Below, piece after piece: positions 6,437 through 14,600 of a stretch of 16,680 nt of DNA (the first letter of the stretch is position 1; every line of letters starts with the position of its first letter). The notes beneath the pieces are model-generated. The model searched no databases. It was not told where the DNA came from and saw nothing but the letters and a program-made list of their open reading frames with translations. Both the position numbers and the translations under genes were made by a program. The stretch covers positions 1 to 16,680 of the forward strand of contig DQSX01000207.1 in assembly GCA_015663065.1 (NCBI GenBank), written 5' to 3'. Source of the stretch: Sulfurovum sp. (lineage in GTDB: Bacteria > Campylobacterota > Campylobacteria > Campylobacterales > Sulfurovaceae).

Positions 6437-7708
6437 TCACAGACATGCAATAATACCTTCAAGTACTTCATAGGTATTGGCAACAGATTCTACATTGACC
6501 ATTTCTCGTGTCGAGTGTGGGTAGCGTATGGTCGGACCGATAGAAGCAAACTTCATATTCGGGTATTTTTCAGCAATGACACCACATTCAAGACCGGCAT
6601 GGATGGCCATCATTTTAGTTTTTCCAAATACTTTTTTCATCTCTTCACTGACCAGGTTGGTAAAGTCACTGACATCAGGTTTCCATGCAGGGTACTTGTC
6701 TTCAACCTCTACAGTAAATCCAAATGATTCAAAGAGTACTGTCGTTTCTACCGTGAGCCTATCCAATGCCTTGGCGTCCATGGCTCTGGCAGATGTTTCT
6801 ATCTTTAAGCCGCCCCCTTCATCTGCTGTAATGATCGCAAGGTTGATACTGACATCGGGGATACCCATTGCTTTATTCTGAGCATGTACACCATGTTTGA
6901 AACCATGTATCATCTTAATGAGCTCTCTCCCCTCTTTGAAAACCTTTGGTGATTCGTTCAAAACCCTTACCGTTACATCTCCGCTGCTACTTAAAACCTT
7001 TTCACTGCGTACGATCGCTACGGCATTGGCAGGTATGGAGTTGCGGCGTTCTCCTGCATAGATGCTTGCCAGCTGGATAGTTTCGTTTGCATATAGATAC
7101 TCTCCCAGTACTTTAATGGCAGAGGGAATGCCTTTATCGATATCCACACCTGAATGACCGCCGACAAGCCCTTTGACCGCCACTTCATAACAGAGGCCGG
7201 AACCGTCAACATAGGTATCTTGTTTAAATGCAGTGATATCTGCTCCGCCGGCACAGCCGATGTAGACTTCTGCTTCATCTTCGGAGTCAAGGTTGAGCAT
7301 GAACTTACTTTTTAACTCAAAAGCCACTTCACTAGCACCAATGAGTCCTATCTCTTCATCTGATGTGAGTAAAAATTCCAACTCTCTCCCCTCATCCATC
7401 AACTGCATCATCATAGCAATCGCCATACCGTTATCTGCACCCAACGAAGCGTCTTTGGCTTTCATCCAGCCCTCTTCCACATAGGTTTCTATCTGTGGGG
7501 CTTTTCCCATACAGACCATGTCATAATGAGCTTGCAGACAAAGTGTCGGATTGCCTTTTGTGGTCAGAATATTCTTGACAGCATCCACCTCAACAGCATA
7601 ATTTCTCTCTTTTGCAAAAGCAACTAAAAAATCTAAAAGTGCGTCTGCCTCTTTAGAGCAGTGAGGAATTTGTGTTAACGTTTTAAAGTGTTCTATGATT
7701 TGTGACAT
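6437..7708 (-). CDS. pepD: M20C aminoacyl-histidine dipeptidase-like peptidase (PepD family)
   Basis: Cytosolic dinuclear-metal dipeptidase, 423 aa, shorter than E. coli PepD (about 485). Active-site residues are all present: QAHYDM with metal ligand H61 and D63, LGADNG with bridging D92, TSDEEIG with general base E118 and metal ligand E119, NLDSED with D141, and RYPHSTRE with the last metal ligand H398. GCAGGADI (151-158) is a typical PepD block. The lid/dimerisation domain (about 165-330) has the expected GGHSGVDI motif. ATG has an AAAGG site about 6 nt upstream. It diverges from the CPXCG gene across about 100 bp. Substrate range beyond Xaa-His dipeptides is unknown. Confidence 0.9.
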   Translation of the reverse strand: MSQIIEHFKTLTQIPHCSKEADALLDFLVAFAKERNYAVEVDAVKNILTTKGNPTLCLQAHYDMVCMGKAPQIETYVEEGWMKAKDASLGADNGMAIAMMMQLMDEGRELEFLLTSDEEIGLIGASEVAFELKSKFMLNLDSEDEAEVYIGCAGGADITAFKQDTYVDGSGLCYEVAVKGLVGGHSGVDIDKGIPSAIKVLGEYLYANETIQLASIYAGERRNSIPANAVAIVRSEKVLSSSGDVTVRVLNESPKVFKEGRELIKMIHGFKHGVHAQNKAMGIPDVSINLAIITADEGGGLKIETSARAMDAKALDRLTVETTVLFESFGFTVEVEDKYPAWKPDVSDFTNLVSEEMKKVFGKTKMMAIHAGLECGVIAEKYPNMKFASIGPTIRYPHSTREMVNVESVANTYEVLEGIIACL

Positions 7709-7739
7709 TTCAACCTTTCATCATGCAAATATAGAAAGA

Positions 7740-7752
7740 AGTATAGTACAAT
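7740..7752. promoter_or_regulatory. Overlapping divergent -10 boxes (pepD / CPXCG gene)
   Basis: On the plus strand TACAAT (7747-7752), and also TATAGT (7742-7747), lie about 55-60 nt before the CPXCG gene; on the minus strand TATACT (7740-7745) is 32 nt before pepD. The two boxes almost touch, so the two promoters may compete for polymerase. Called on hexamer resemblance only. Confidence 0.35.
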
Positions 7753-7807
7753 CACACAAAAAAGAAGAAATCTATAGCAGCAGATATTTTACAAAGAAGG
7801 AGAAGTA

Positions 7808-7990
7808 ATGGAACATTTTTTTACCTGCCCCTACTGCTGGGAGCGTATTTCTATGATATTAGACGCTTCAGAAGAGCAGAGTGACTACATTGAAGATTGT
7901 GAAGTGTGTTGTCGGCCTATTGAACTCTTTTTTAAGTTCTCTGGCAATGATCTTGTAAGTTTTGAAGCAAGACAAATGGAAGGCATCTAG
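7808..7990 (+). CDS. CPXCG-motif cysteine-rich miniprotein
   Basis: 60-aa protein of the small CPXCG cysteine-rich family (function unknown, probably Zn-binding). Visible: TCPYC (C7, C10) and DCEVCCRPIEL (C31, C34, C35), which together could hold one metal ion; the stretch YIEDCEVCCRPI is the signature part. The residue after the second cysteine is W where I expect G (CPYCG), a deviation worth noting. The start is secured by a strong AAGAAGGAGA site 5-6 nt before the ATG. The stop codon is followed at once by palindrome copy 2. It diverges from pepD; nothing here suggests a partner. Confidence 0.85.
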   Translation: MEHFFTCPYCWERISMILDASEEQSDYIEDCEVCCRPIELFFKFSGNDLVSFEARQMEGI

Positions 7991-8070
7991 TTTCGACAGG
8001 CTCTGCTCACGTTAATAGGCTCAGCTTCCGTTTGAATACATTTGGACTCCGTTCCCTGAGCTTGTCGAAG
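7991..8070 (-). repeat. Dispersed palindrome, copy 2 (long variant)
   Basis: On the minus strand the element starts with arm CTTCGACAAGCTCAG (8056-8070) followed by GGAACGGAG, and ends with an inverted arm CAGAGCCTGTCGAAA (7991-8005). It is 80 bp, 25-30 bp longer than copies 1 and 3, and has an extra inner GCTGAGCCT (near 8016-8024) that resembles the start of a second right arm. It fills the gap between two convergent stop codons (7990 and 8081) and could act as a two-way terminator. Confidence 0.85.
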
Positions 8071-8080
8071 GAAAAACACA

Positions 8081-8293
8081 TTATTCTCCTACAAATGCAA
8101 ACCTGTTGACCAGTACACCATCGACCTCAACCTTTTCAACAAACATTTCATAAGGACGTACCCACATCCCCTCATCTCCGTATAATGCTTTATAGACGAC
8201 CATCCACTCTTCTGTCTCGGAGTGTTGTGCCGTCATTAGCACTTCATAGAGATTACCTTTATAATGCCGATATAAACCTTTTTGCAGTTCCAT
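8081..8293 (-). CDS. DUF1653 domain protein
   Basis: 70-aa protein that is essentially one DUF1653 domain. Signature blocks: GLYRHYKGNLYEVL (6-19), AQHSETEEWMVVYKALYG (22-39) and MWVRPYEMFVEKVEVDG (43-59). No signal peptide or membrane segment; probably a small cytosolic beta-rich protein. The function of the family is unknown to me. ATG has an AAGGACT site 4 nt upstream, and an extended -10 box (8321-8329) lies 28 nt upstream, so it is a single-gene unit divergent from trpB. Its 3' end faces palindrome copy 2. Confidence 0.9.
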   Translation of the reverse strand: MELQKGLYRHYKGNLYEVLMTAQHSETEEWMVVYKALYGDEGMWVRPYEMFVEKVEVDGVLVNRFAFVGE

Positions 8294-8320
8294 AGAAAGT
8301 CCTTAGCAAATAATCTACCT

Positions 8321-8329
8321 ATTTTATCA
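8321..8329 (-). promoter_or_regulatory. Probable extended -10 promoter of the DUF1653 gene
   Basis: TGATAAAAT on the minus strand fits TGnTAnAAT and lies 28 nt before the ATG. Confidence 0.6.
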
Positions 8330-8358
8330 TAATAAGTCACACAAAAACTATTTTTTTG

Positions 8359-8364
8359 TACAAT
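8359..8364 (+). promoter_or_regulatory. Probable -10 box of trpB
   Basis: TACAAT directly after a run of seven Ts and a G (8351-8358), 36 nt before the trpB ATG; T-rich upstream DNA is typical for promoters of this phylum. No trp leader peptide or attenuator is visible in the short leader. Confidence 0.5.
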
Positions 8365-8400
8365 GACCCATAGAATAAAAAACATATATGAAGGATAACC

Positions 8401-9618
8401 ATGGCAAAAAACATTTTCGATTGTCCCCTACCCAATGAAGAAGGCTATTTTGGAGAGTACGGAGGAGCGTTTATCCCTCCTGAACTGCAAAGCATTATGG
8501 ATGAGATCACTGCTGCCTATGATGATATAAGAAAAGATCCGGAATTCATCGAAGAACTTACAGACCTGTATCAACACTATGTTGGTCGCCCAAGCCCTAT
8601 TTTCCATGCGAAACACCTTTCTGAAAAATACGGTGCAGAGATCTACCTCAAAAGAGAAGACTTGAACCATACCGGTGCTCATAAAATAAACCACTGTTTA
8701 GGTGAAGCACTTTTGGCTAAAAAAATGGGAAAGAAAAAACTCATTGCGGAGACAGGTGCAGGGCAACACGGTGTTGCACTGGCAACTGCTGCTGCTTTGG
8801 TTGGACTTGAATGTGATATTTATATGGGTGAAGTAGATATGGCTAAAGAGCATCCGAATGTAATAAGAATGCATATTTTAGGTGCAAAGGTCATTCCTGC
8901 AACACATGGCCGCCGTACACTCAAAGAAGCAGTTGACACTGCTTTTGAAGCATACATGGGAGACCCGGTCACACAGTTTTATGCCATCGGTTCGGTCGTG
9001 GGGCCACACCCATTTCCTAAAATGGTAAGAGATTTCCAGTCAATTGTCGGTGTCGAAGCCAAAGAGCAATTCCTGCAAATGACAGGAACACTGCCTGACA
9101 ATCTTGTTGCCTGTGTAGGTGGAGGATCAAATGCTTTAGGTCTCTTCACTGCTTTTATGAATGATGAAAATGTCGTTATGCATGGAGTTGAACCTGCAGG
9201 TAGAAGCCTTGACATTCCCGGAGAAAATGCAGCCACTATGACACTGGGTAAACCAGGTGTAATGCACGGATTTAAATCATACATGCTTCAAGATGACCAG
9301 GGTGAACCCCAGGAGGTTTACTCTGTAGCATCAGGACTTGACTACCCTTCGGTAGGACCGCAACATGCCTACCTGAAAGATCTGGGTCGCGTGAACTATG
9401 CTTGCATCAATGACAAAGAAGCTATCGAGGCCTTTTTCGAACTCTCACGTGAAGAGGGGATCATTCCGGCTATTGAGTCCTCACATGCAGTAGCGTATGC
9501 ACTCAAACTGGCTAAAGAACCAAACATAGGCACCATCCTCATCAACCTCTCCGGACGTGGTGACAAAGATATAGACTTTGTTGTTGAACACTATGGAAAA
9601 GAGTATGGGATCAACTAA
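8401..9618 (+). CDS. trpB: Tryptophan synthase beta chain (stand-alone copy)
   Basis: PLP enzyme that joins indole and L-serine to tryptophan; normally works in an alpha2-beta2 complex with TrpA. 405 aa. Visible: HTGAHKINH with Schiff-base lysine K95, IAETGAGQHG with catalytic E117, phosphate cup GGGSNA (240-245), GLDYPSVGPQHAYL (338-351) and ESSHA plus LSGRGDKD near the C terminus. K95 and E117 keep the 22-residue spacing of Salmonella K87/E109. AAGGATAACC precedes the ATG. No trpA, trpC, trpD, trpE or trpF is nearby: upstream is a divergent DUF1653 gene and downstream an SMI1-like gene 69 nt away. It may be the only TrpB or a second, indole-salvaging copy; the window cannot decide. Confidence 0.95.
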   Translation: MAKNIFDCPLPNEEGYFGEYGGAFIPPELQSIMDEITAAYDDIRKDPEFIEELTDLYQHYVGRPSPIFHAKHLSEKYGAEIYLKREDLNHTGAHKINHCLGEALLAKKMGKKKLIAETGAGQHGVALATAAALVGLECDIYMGEVDMAKEHPNVIRMHILGAKVIPATHGRRTLKEAVDTAFEAYMGDPVTQFYAIGSVVGPHPFPKMVRDFQSIVGVEAKEQFLQMTGTLPDNLVACVGGGSNALGLFTAFMNDENVVMHGVEPAGRSLDIPGENAATMTLGKPGVMHGFKSYMLQDDQGEPQEVYSVASGLDYPSVGPQHAYLKDLGRVNYACINDKEAIEAFFELSREEGIIPAIESSHAVAYALKLAKEPNIGTILINLSGRGDKDIDFVVEHYGKEYGIN

Positions 9619-9687
9619 AACTTTTCTTTTAGAAGCAAAGCTTGATGTGATTTCTGATATATATACAAAAAATATTTGGAATCACCT

Positions 9688-10389
9688 ATGATAACATTAG
9701 AAGAACTGGAAAAAAAACACCATTACAATTTCCCAAAACTCTTTAAAACACTTTGGGAAGCTGACAGGCTCAACTGGATGCGAGGTTTTGAAACGCCTCT
9801 ACCCGAAGGTAAAACATGGGCTGAAGATGTCTATCCTGCACTCAAAGAGAATCCGCCACTGCTGCTGCACTCGGGAGGTTCAGACTTTGAACTTCTTACG
9901 CCTGCAGAAATACTCCACTTCGAATTCCCTGATGAGTGGGACAGAGAAGAACACCACTTCATCCCTTTTGCAAAAACGGCAGAAGGAAATATCTACGCTT
10001 TTTATGAAAATATGCACCTTGACGGAGAAAATCCCGTTGTGCTCATTTGGGAAGATGATGAGACAGAGATCATTGCAAAGAATTTTGAAGATTTTATTTT
10101 CAGAAAAATGCTGGAAGCATCCGATGACATTGACAAAGATGATCTGTCTGCAGACTATGGCGATGACAATGCCATGGAACGCTACAGAGAGGACCTACAA
10201 AGAGATTTGGAAACGGTCCGTCCCTACCTGAAAAAAGAGTATATTTCTGTACTTGAAGCAGCATACCAAGGAGAGGTACTTGAAACGCTTATCTCTTACG
10301 GGTTTACCCTTGATACACCTGTTAAAGTTATAATAAAGAAAATGTTGGACTTTGAACAAATGGGTGAAGTATTTGAACACGAAAGGTAG
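9688..10389 (+). CDS. SMI1/KNR4-like family protein
   Basis: About 233 aa, acidic and tryptophan-containing, no signal peptide. The stretch LLTPAEILHFEFPDEW, then FIPFAKTAEGNIYAFY, then PVVLIWEDDETEIIAKNFEDFIFRKM follows the usual order of SMI1/KNR4 (SUKH) domains: an ELL-x-x-EI block, a beta-rich middle, and a NFxxF helix near the end. Residues 155-233 look helical and charged. I prefer ATG 9688 because a GGA lies 8 nt upstream; a TTG at 9676 would add four residues but has no ribosome site. SUKH proteins are often immunity proteins for secreted toxins, but no toxin gene is in the window, so that role is not supported here. It is followed by a lipoprotein gene 5 nt after its stop. Confidence 0.7.
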   Translation: MITLEELEKKHHYNFPKLFKTLWEADRLNWMRGFETPLPEGKTWAEDVYPALKENPPLLLHSGGSDFELLTPAEILHFEFPDEWDREEHHFIPFAKTAEGNIYAFYENMHLDGENPVVLIWEDDETEIIAKNFEDFIFRKMLEASDDIDKDDLSADYGDDNAMERYREDLQRDLETVRPYLKKEYISVLEAAYQGEVLETLISYGFTLDTPVKVIIKKMLDFEQMGEVFEHER

Positions 10390-10394
10390 TACAT

Positions 10395-10490
10395 ATGCGT
10401 AAATTATTAATATTGGTCTTAGCTATTGTAATGGCATTTATCTTGACAGCCTGCAGCCACTATATTATTCCGATACCAATACCGATTTAA
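10395..10490 (+). CDS. Tiny (31-aa) lipoprotein
   Basis: ATG 10395 to TAA 10488-10490. MRKLLILVLAIVMAFILTAC is a textbook lipoprotein signal: two basic residues, a hydrophobic run, and lipobox LTAC with C20. The mature part would be only 12 residues, CSHYIIPIPIPI, with a Pro-Ile alternation. The ribosome site AAAGG (10382-10386) is 8 nt before the ATG and overlaps the end of the SMI1-like gene, whose stop is 5 nt upstream; the two are probably co-translated. Predicted to be an envelope-anchored lipopeptide; function unknown. It is reminiscent of other minimal lipoproteins, but I do not see their conserved motifs. Confidence 0.75.
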   Translation: MRKLLILVLAIVMAFILTACSHYIIPIPIPI

Positions 10491-10503
10491 AACAATAAAT
10501 ATC

Positions 10504-10526
10504 GTTGCCACCTACAATGTGACAAC
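10504..10526. terminator. Hairpin between convergent lipoprotein and aldolase-like genes
   Basis: GTTGCCAC (10504-10511) and GTGACAAC (10519-10526) pair over 8 bp with one mismatch, which is a G-U pair in minus-strand RNA; loop CTACAAT. TATAATATTTTTT follows on the plus side and a T-rich stretch on the minus side, so it can serve both genes. Confidence 0.55.
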
Positions 10527-10541
10527 AACTTATAATATTTT

Positions 10542-11513
10542 TTAGTCCAACTCTGTTAAAGTCTTATAGAATTTAACATACTCCGTGTCACCTTCATCTC
10601 TGGCTTTCATTGCAGACCTTGGGTGTTCAACAAGCTGACCGGTGATCATATACGGGATACTGTATCCCCAGTCCAACTCTTTCTCCAAAGGCACAATGTA
10701 TTTCTCTATGAACTCAAGAACAGGGAGCTGTTTATATTTTGGATTTTTCAGAAAACCGATAAGAAGTTCCATAGGACAGTTCCCTGCTCCTCTTCCCAAT
10801 CCTGAGATGGTACAGTCCAGGAAGCTCGTACCATATATCATTGCCTCTATCGTATTTGCATACGCCAACTGTATGTTGTTATGGGCATGGATCCCTACCT
10901 GTTTGCCATTGGCTTCTGCTACATCGAGGTATTTCTCAGTTAAATCCCTGATCTGCTCAGGATAAAACGATCCAAAAGTATCAGCAATATAGATAACGTC
11001 AACATTTGTCTTACTAAGCACTTCAAGGACCTCATCAAGCTCATCGTTAAATGCTTTGGCGATCGCCATTACATTGACAGTGGTCTCATAGCCTTTGGCA
11101 TGTGCCTCTTCTATAAGCTCTATGGCTTCAGGTATCTGATGAATGTAAGTAGCTATCCTGATCATATCGACCACGGACTCTTCTTTTGGCAGAAGCTCTT
11201 CTTTAACGGTTCTTCCTATATCAGACATGACCGCTATCTTCATATCTGTGTCATTGTTACCAACGATCCGTCGTATATCTTCCTCTTTGGAAAAGTTCCA
11301 GACACCAAACTCCTTTTCACACATCAGTGTCGGAGAGTTGTTTTTCCCTATCTCCATATAGTCAACACCTGCGGCAACACAGGTTTCATAAACGCCTTTT
11401 ACAAATTCATCAGTAAAATGGTAATTGTTTACCAAACCACCGTCTCTAATGGTACAGTCAAAGACTCTTATATCTTCTCTGGCAAGCAGCATGGATCCAT
11501 GTTTTTCTAGCAT
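10542..11513 (-). CDS. DRE-TIM (HMGL-like) aldolase-family protein
   Basis: 323-aa TIM-barrel protein of the HMG-CoA lyase/4-hydroxy-2-oxovalerate aldolase superfamily. Visible: FDCTIRDGGLVNN (18-30), the metal and acid-base motif with D19 and R23-D24; GIHAHNN (207-213) with the metal histidines H209 and H211; and GLGRGAGNCPMELL (238-251), the phosphate/acyl-contact loop. It lacks the C-terminal regulatory domain of isopropylmalate or homocitrate synthases, so it is a stand-alone aldolase domain. The substrate is unknown; I would not call it LeuA or DmpG. The first of two possible ATGs is used because AAGGATAATTC precedes it; the other is at residue 8. It has no operon partner: metH is a separate unit upstream. 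Confidence 0.75.
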   Translation of the reverse strand: MLEKHGSMLLAREDIRVFDCTIRDGGLVNNYHFTDEFVKGVYETCVAAGVDYMEIGKNNSPTLMCEKEFGVWNFSKEEDIRRIVGNNDTDMKIAVMSDIGRTVKEELLPKEESVVDMIRIATYIHQIPEAIELIEEAHAKGYETTVNVMAIAKAFNDELDEVLEVLSKTNVDVIYIADTFGSFYPEQIRDLTEKYLDVAEANGKQVGIHAHNNIQLAYANTIEAMIYGTSFLDCTISGLGRGAGNCPMELLIGFLKNPKYKQLPVLEFIEKYIVPLEKELDWGYSIPYMITGQLVEHPRSAMKARDEGDTEYVKFYKTLTELD

Positions 11514-11543
11514 GAATTATCCTTATATAATTAAAATTAGAAG

Positions 11544-11549
11544 ATAATA
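11544..11549 (-). promoter_or_regulatory. Possible -10 box of the aldolase-like gene
   Basis: TATTAT on the minus strand, 31 nt before the ATG. Weak call based on hexamer and position only. Confidence 0.3.
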
Positions 11550-11600
11550 TCGTGTTATTTATTGTGTTTGAATTAATTGTATGGAATTTTGACATGTTTT

Positions 11601-11636
11601 TAAAAAAGTAGGTCGGGTTCCTCTCCCGATCCCGAC
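11601..11636 (-). terminator. Intrinsic terminator of metH
   Basis: On the minus strand GTCGGG (11631-11636) pairs with CCCGAC (11612-11617); after CTAC come six Ts (complement of 11602-11607). It starts 22 nt after the metH stop. Classic GC stem plus U tract; it separates metH from the aldolase-like gene. Confidence 0.8.
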
Positions 11637-11657
11637 AATATTAGGTATTAAGAAATC

Positions 11658-14600
11658 CTACACTGCATAATAACTGGCATTTTTATGGTGCACCACCAAT
11701 GCTGTGGTACTCTGCTCCGGATGTATCTGGAAAGTCTCGGAGAGTTCTATGCCAAACTCTTCTGGCTTGAGCAGGTCAAAGATCCCTCTGCTTTGCTCCA
11801 GATCCGGACAGGCAGGGTAACCAAAGGAGTATCTTGCACCCTGATAACGGTTCATACGTACATCACGAAGCGTAGCCCCCTCATCTTCTCTCAATATACC
11901 CAGGTCCATACGTATCTGTTTGTGTGCCACTTCTGCCAAGGCTTCTGCCAACTCTACAGAAAAACCATGCACCATGTTGTACTCAAGGTATTTTCCTGCA
12001 TCGTAAAGCTCTTTTTCATACGCTGAAAACTTTGCTCCGGCAGAGACACAAGTCAGTGCGATAACATCATGTCTCTCGTGTCTGAAGAAGTCAGAAAGTG
12101 CGCGGTGTGGCTTTCTACCCTGCCTTGGGAAAGAGAAGGTAGTGACCGCTCTTCCTATCACCTTATCGAGAGGCTCTCGGTTGGCGTTGGCATCGACATT
12201 CCAACCTTCAGAGGGATCAAAGAGGTACAACTCCTGGTCATCACTTCTACATGGATAATACCCATAAATGATTGTAGGTTCAAAAAGCTCTTTCTCTATA
12301 AACTCCTGTTTTAAACGTTCATAAGCAGGATAAACTGTCTCATCAAGCAGTTTTTTATAGGCCTCTTTTTCCAACCCTTTGGACTTGTATCCCCAGTGCA
12401 TTTTGATAACCGTTTTTTGATTGACCCAGTCAAAGATCATACCCAGATCAAGGTCCTCTTTCTGTAGTACACGTCTTCCCCAGAACGGTGGGGTGGGTAC
12501 AGCTACTTTTTCAGGCTGTTTTATTTCAGAAAAAGGAGGTATAACTACCTCCTTTTTCACTTTCTCCACACGTTCGACCATATCTCCGGCCAAACGTGTA
12601 TCAAGTCCGACAGATGGATCTTCATTGAACTTCTCTATACGCCCCATGGCAATGACCCCGTCAAAAGCATCACGACAATAAAAAATAGGTCCTTTATAGA
12701 TGGGACGGCAGAAATCATCTACAAAAGAGCGTGTCAATGCAGCACCACCCAAAAGCACAGGTATCTCCAGACCCATCTCTGCCATGGCTTCAAGGTTTTC
12801 TTTCATGACCGCTGTTGATTTTACAAGCAGTCCAGACATACCAATAGCTTGAATAGACTGTGCTTCCAGCACATCAAGATACTCTTGCAAGTCTGTTTTT
12901 ATACCCACATTAACCACTTTAAAGCCATTGTTGGAGAGGATGATATCTACAAGGTTCTTACCTACATCATGCACATCCCCTTTTACTGTTCCTATGACCA
13001 GTGTTGTGTCTGTCTCTTTTTCCTGTTTTGTCAGATAGGGGTTCAGGTAATCCACCGTTGTTTTCATAGTCTCAGCTGACTGCAGTACAAACGGCAGTTG
13101 CATCTGCCCGGAGCCAAAGAGCTCTCCTACTACTTTCATCGCATCAATAAGCAGTTCATTGACGATAATATCTGCATCGATCTCATGGCGTACCTCTTCG
13201 ACAAGCGGGAGCATACGCTCTTTATCGCCATCCATCAGAAGTTTTTTGATCTTCTCCTCATTTGACATCGCATCATACGCTTCATCTGCTTTTTCTGTAT
13301 CGACGACGGCATTTGAAAAGTGATCTATAAATTTAAATAAGGAATCTTCATCTGGTGTAAAAAGCAACTCTTCACAAATACGAATATCATCTTCTGTCAT
13401 TTTAGCCAGAGGGATAATATGTTTTACATTGATGATCACCGATGTCATTCCTGCTTGGATACAATGGTGCAGGAAGACAGAATTCAGGTAAAACCTTGCA
13501 TTTTTCTCTAAACCAAAAGAGATATTTGAGAGCCCCAGAGTAGAACCTACATCAGGGTAAATTTTATGTATTTCTTTAATGGCATTATAAGCATGCAGTC
13601 CTGCCAGACGATCTTCCTCTTCTCCTGTACCTACAGTAAACGCCAACATATCAAACATAATATTTTGAGCTTTGAGTCCATGCACATTAACCGCCAGATC
13701 ATACATTCGCTTGGCAATGGCAACTTTTTTCTCTGCGGTTCTTGCCATACCCTCTTCATCGATGACCAGACAGACCAGTACAGCACCGTATTTTTTTGCC
13801 AAGTGACAATAGCGTGCAAAGTTCTCTTCACCGTCTTCCAGATTTGTAGAGTTGATAATAGGCTTTCCACCGATGCACTTCAGCCCCTCCTCAATGGTAT
13901 TGGGGCGGGTGGCATCAGGCATAAGTGGCAGAGGGATCTTCTGGTTATAAAGCTCCATCACGGCTCTCATATCTTTGGCACCGTCACGTCCTGCGAACTC
14001 CACATTGACATCAAGCATATGCGCACCGTCTCGTACCTGTGCCTGACCAACGGTCAACGTACCTTCATAGTCAGAAGCCAAAATGAGTTCTCTAAAAGCT
14101 TTGGAGCCTGTGGCATTGGAACGCTCTCCTATAAGCAGAGGTGCAGGTTCCTGAAAAAGTTCTGTTGTGTTAAAAAGTGAAGCGACGCTGGGTGCGATGG
14201 ATCCGCTTGCCTTTTTAGGCTTAATTACCTCAACCGCTTTTTTCAGAGCTTGAATGTGCTGTGGTGTAGTACCACAACAACCTCCCAAAAAACTTACACC
14301 GTCAAATGCTGTAAATTCTAACTGCTTGTCTGTAAATTCATCAGGACCCATCGGGTAGTAGGTATACCCTCCTTTATTTTGAGGCAGTCCCGCATTAGCA
14401 TGTACCGAAATGGGAATGGCACAGAGTTCTGAAAGTACTTTTAAATGTTTTTTCACCTGATCAGGACCCGTACCGCAGTTAAATCCAAGCGATAGAATGT
14501 CAAACGGTTCCAGGATCGTTACGATCGTTGTGGCATCGGTACCAATGAGCATCGAACCGGAAAGTTCAATGGTCACCGAAACCATCACAGGCACTTCAGT

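Noticed and set aside
8365..8400. Trp attenuator or leader peptide before trpB
   Set aside because: The leader is only about 30 nt, without a Trp-codon run or hairpin pair.
9676..9687. TTG start four codons upstream for the SMI1-like gene
   Set aside because: No ribosome site before it; ATG 9688 has GGA at a suitable distance.
9688..10490. Toxin-immunity module
   Set aside because: No toxin-like ORF, secretion marker or recombination repeat next to the SMI1-like gene; kept only as an open question.
13566..14180. 204-aa plus-strand frame inside metH
   Set aside because: It lies antisense to the conserved folate domain of MetH; composition is typical of a shadow frame and no ribosome site was seen.
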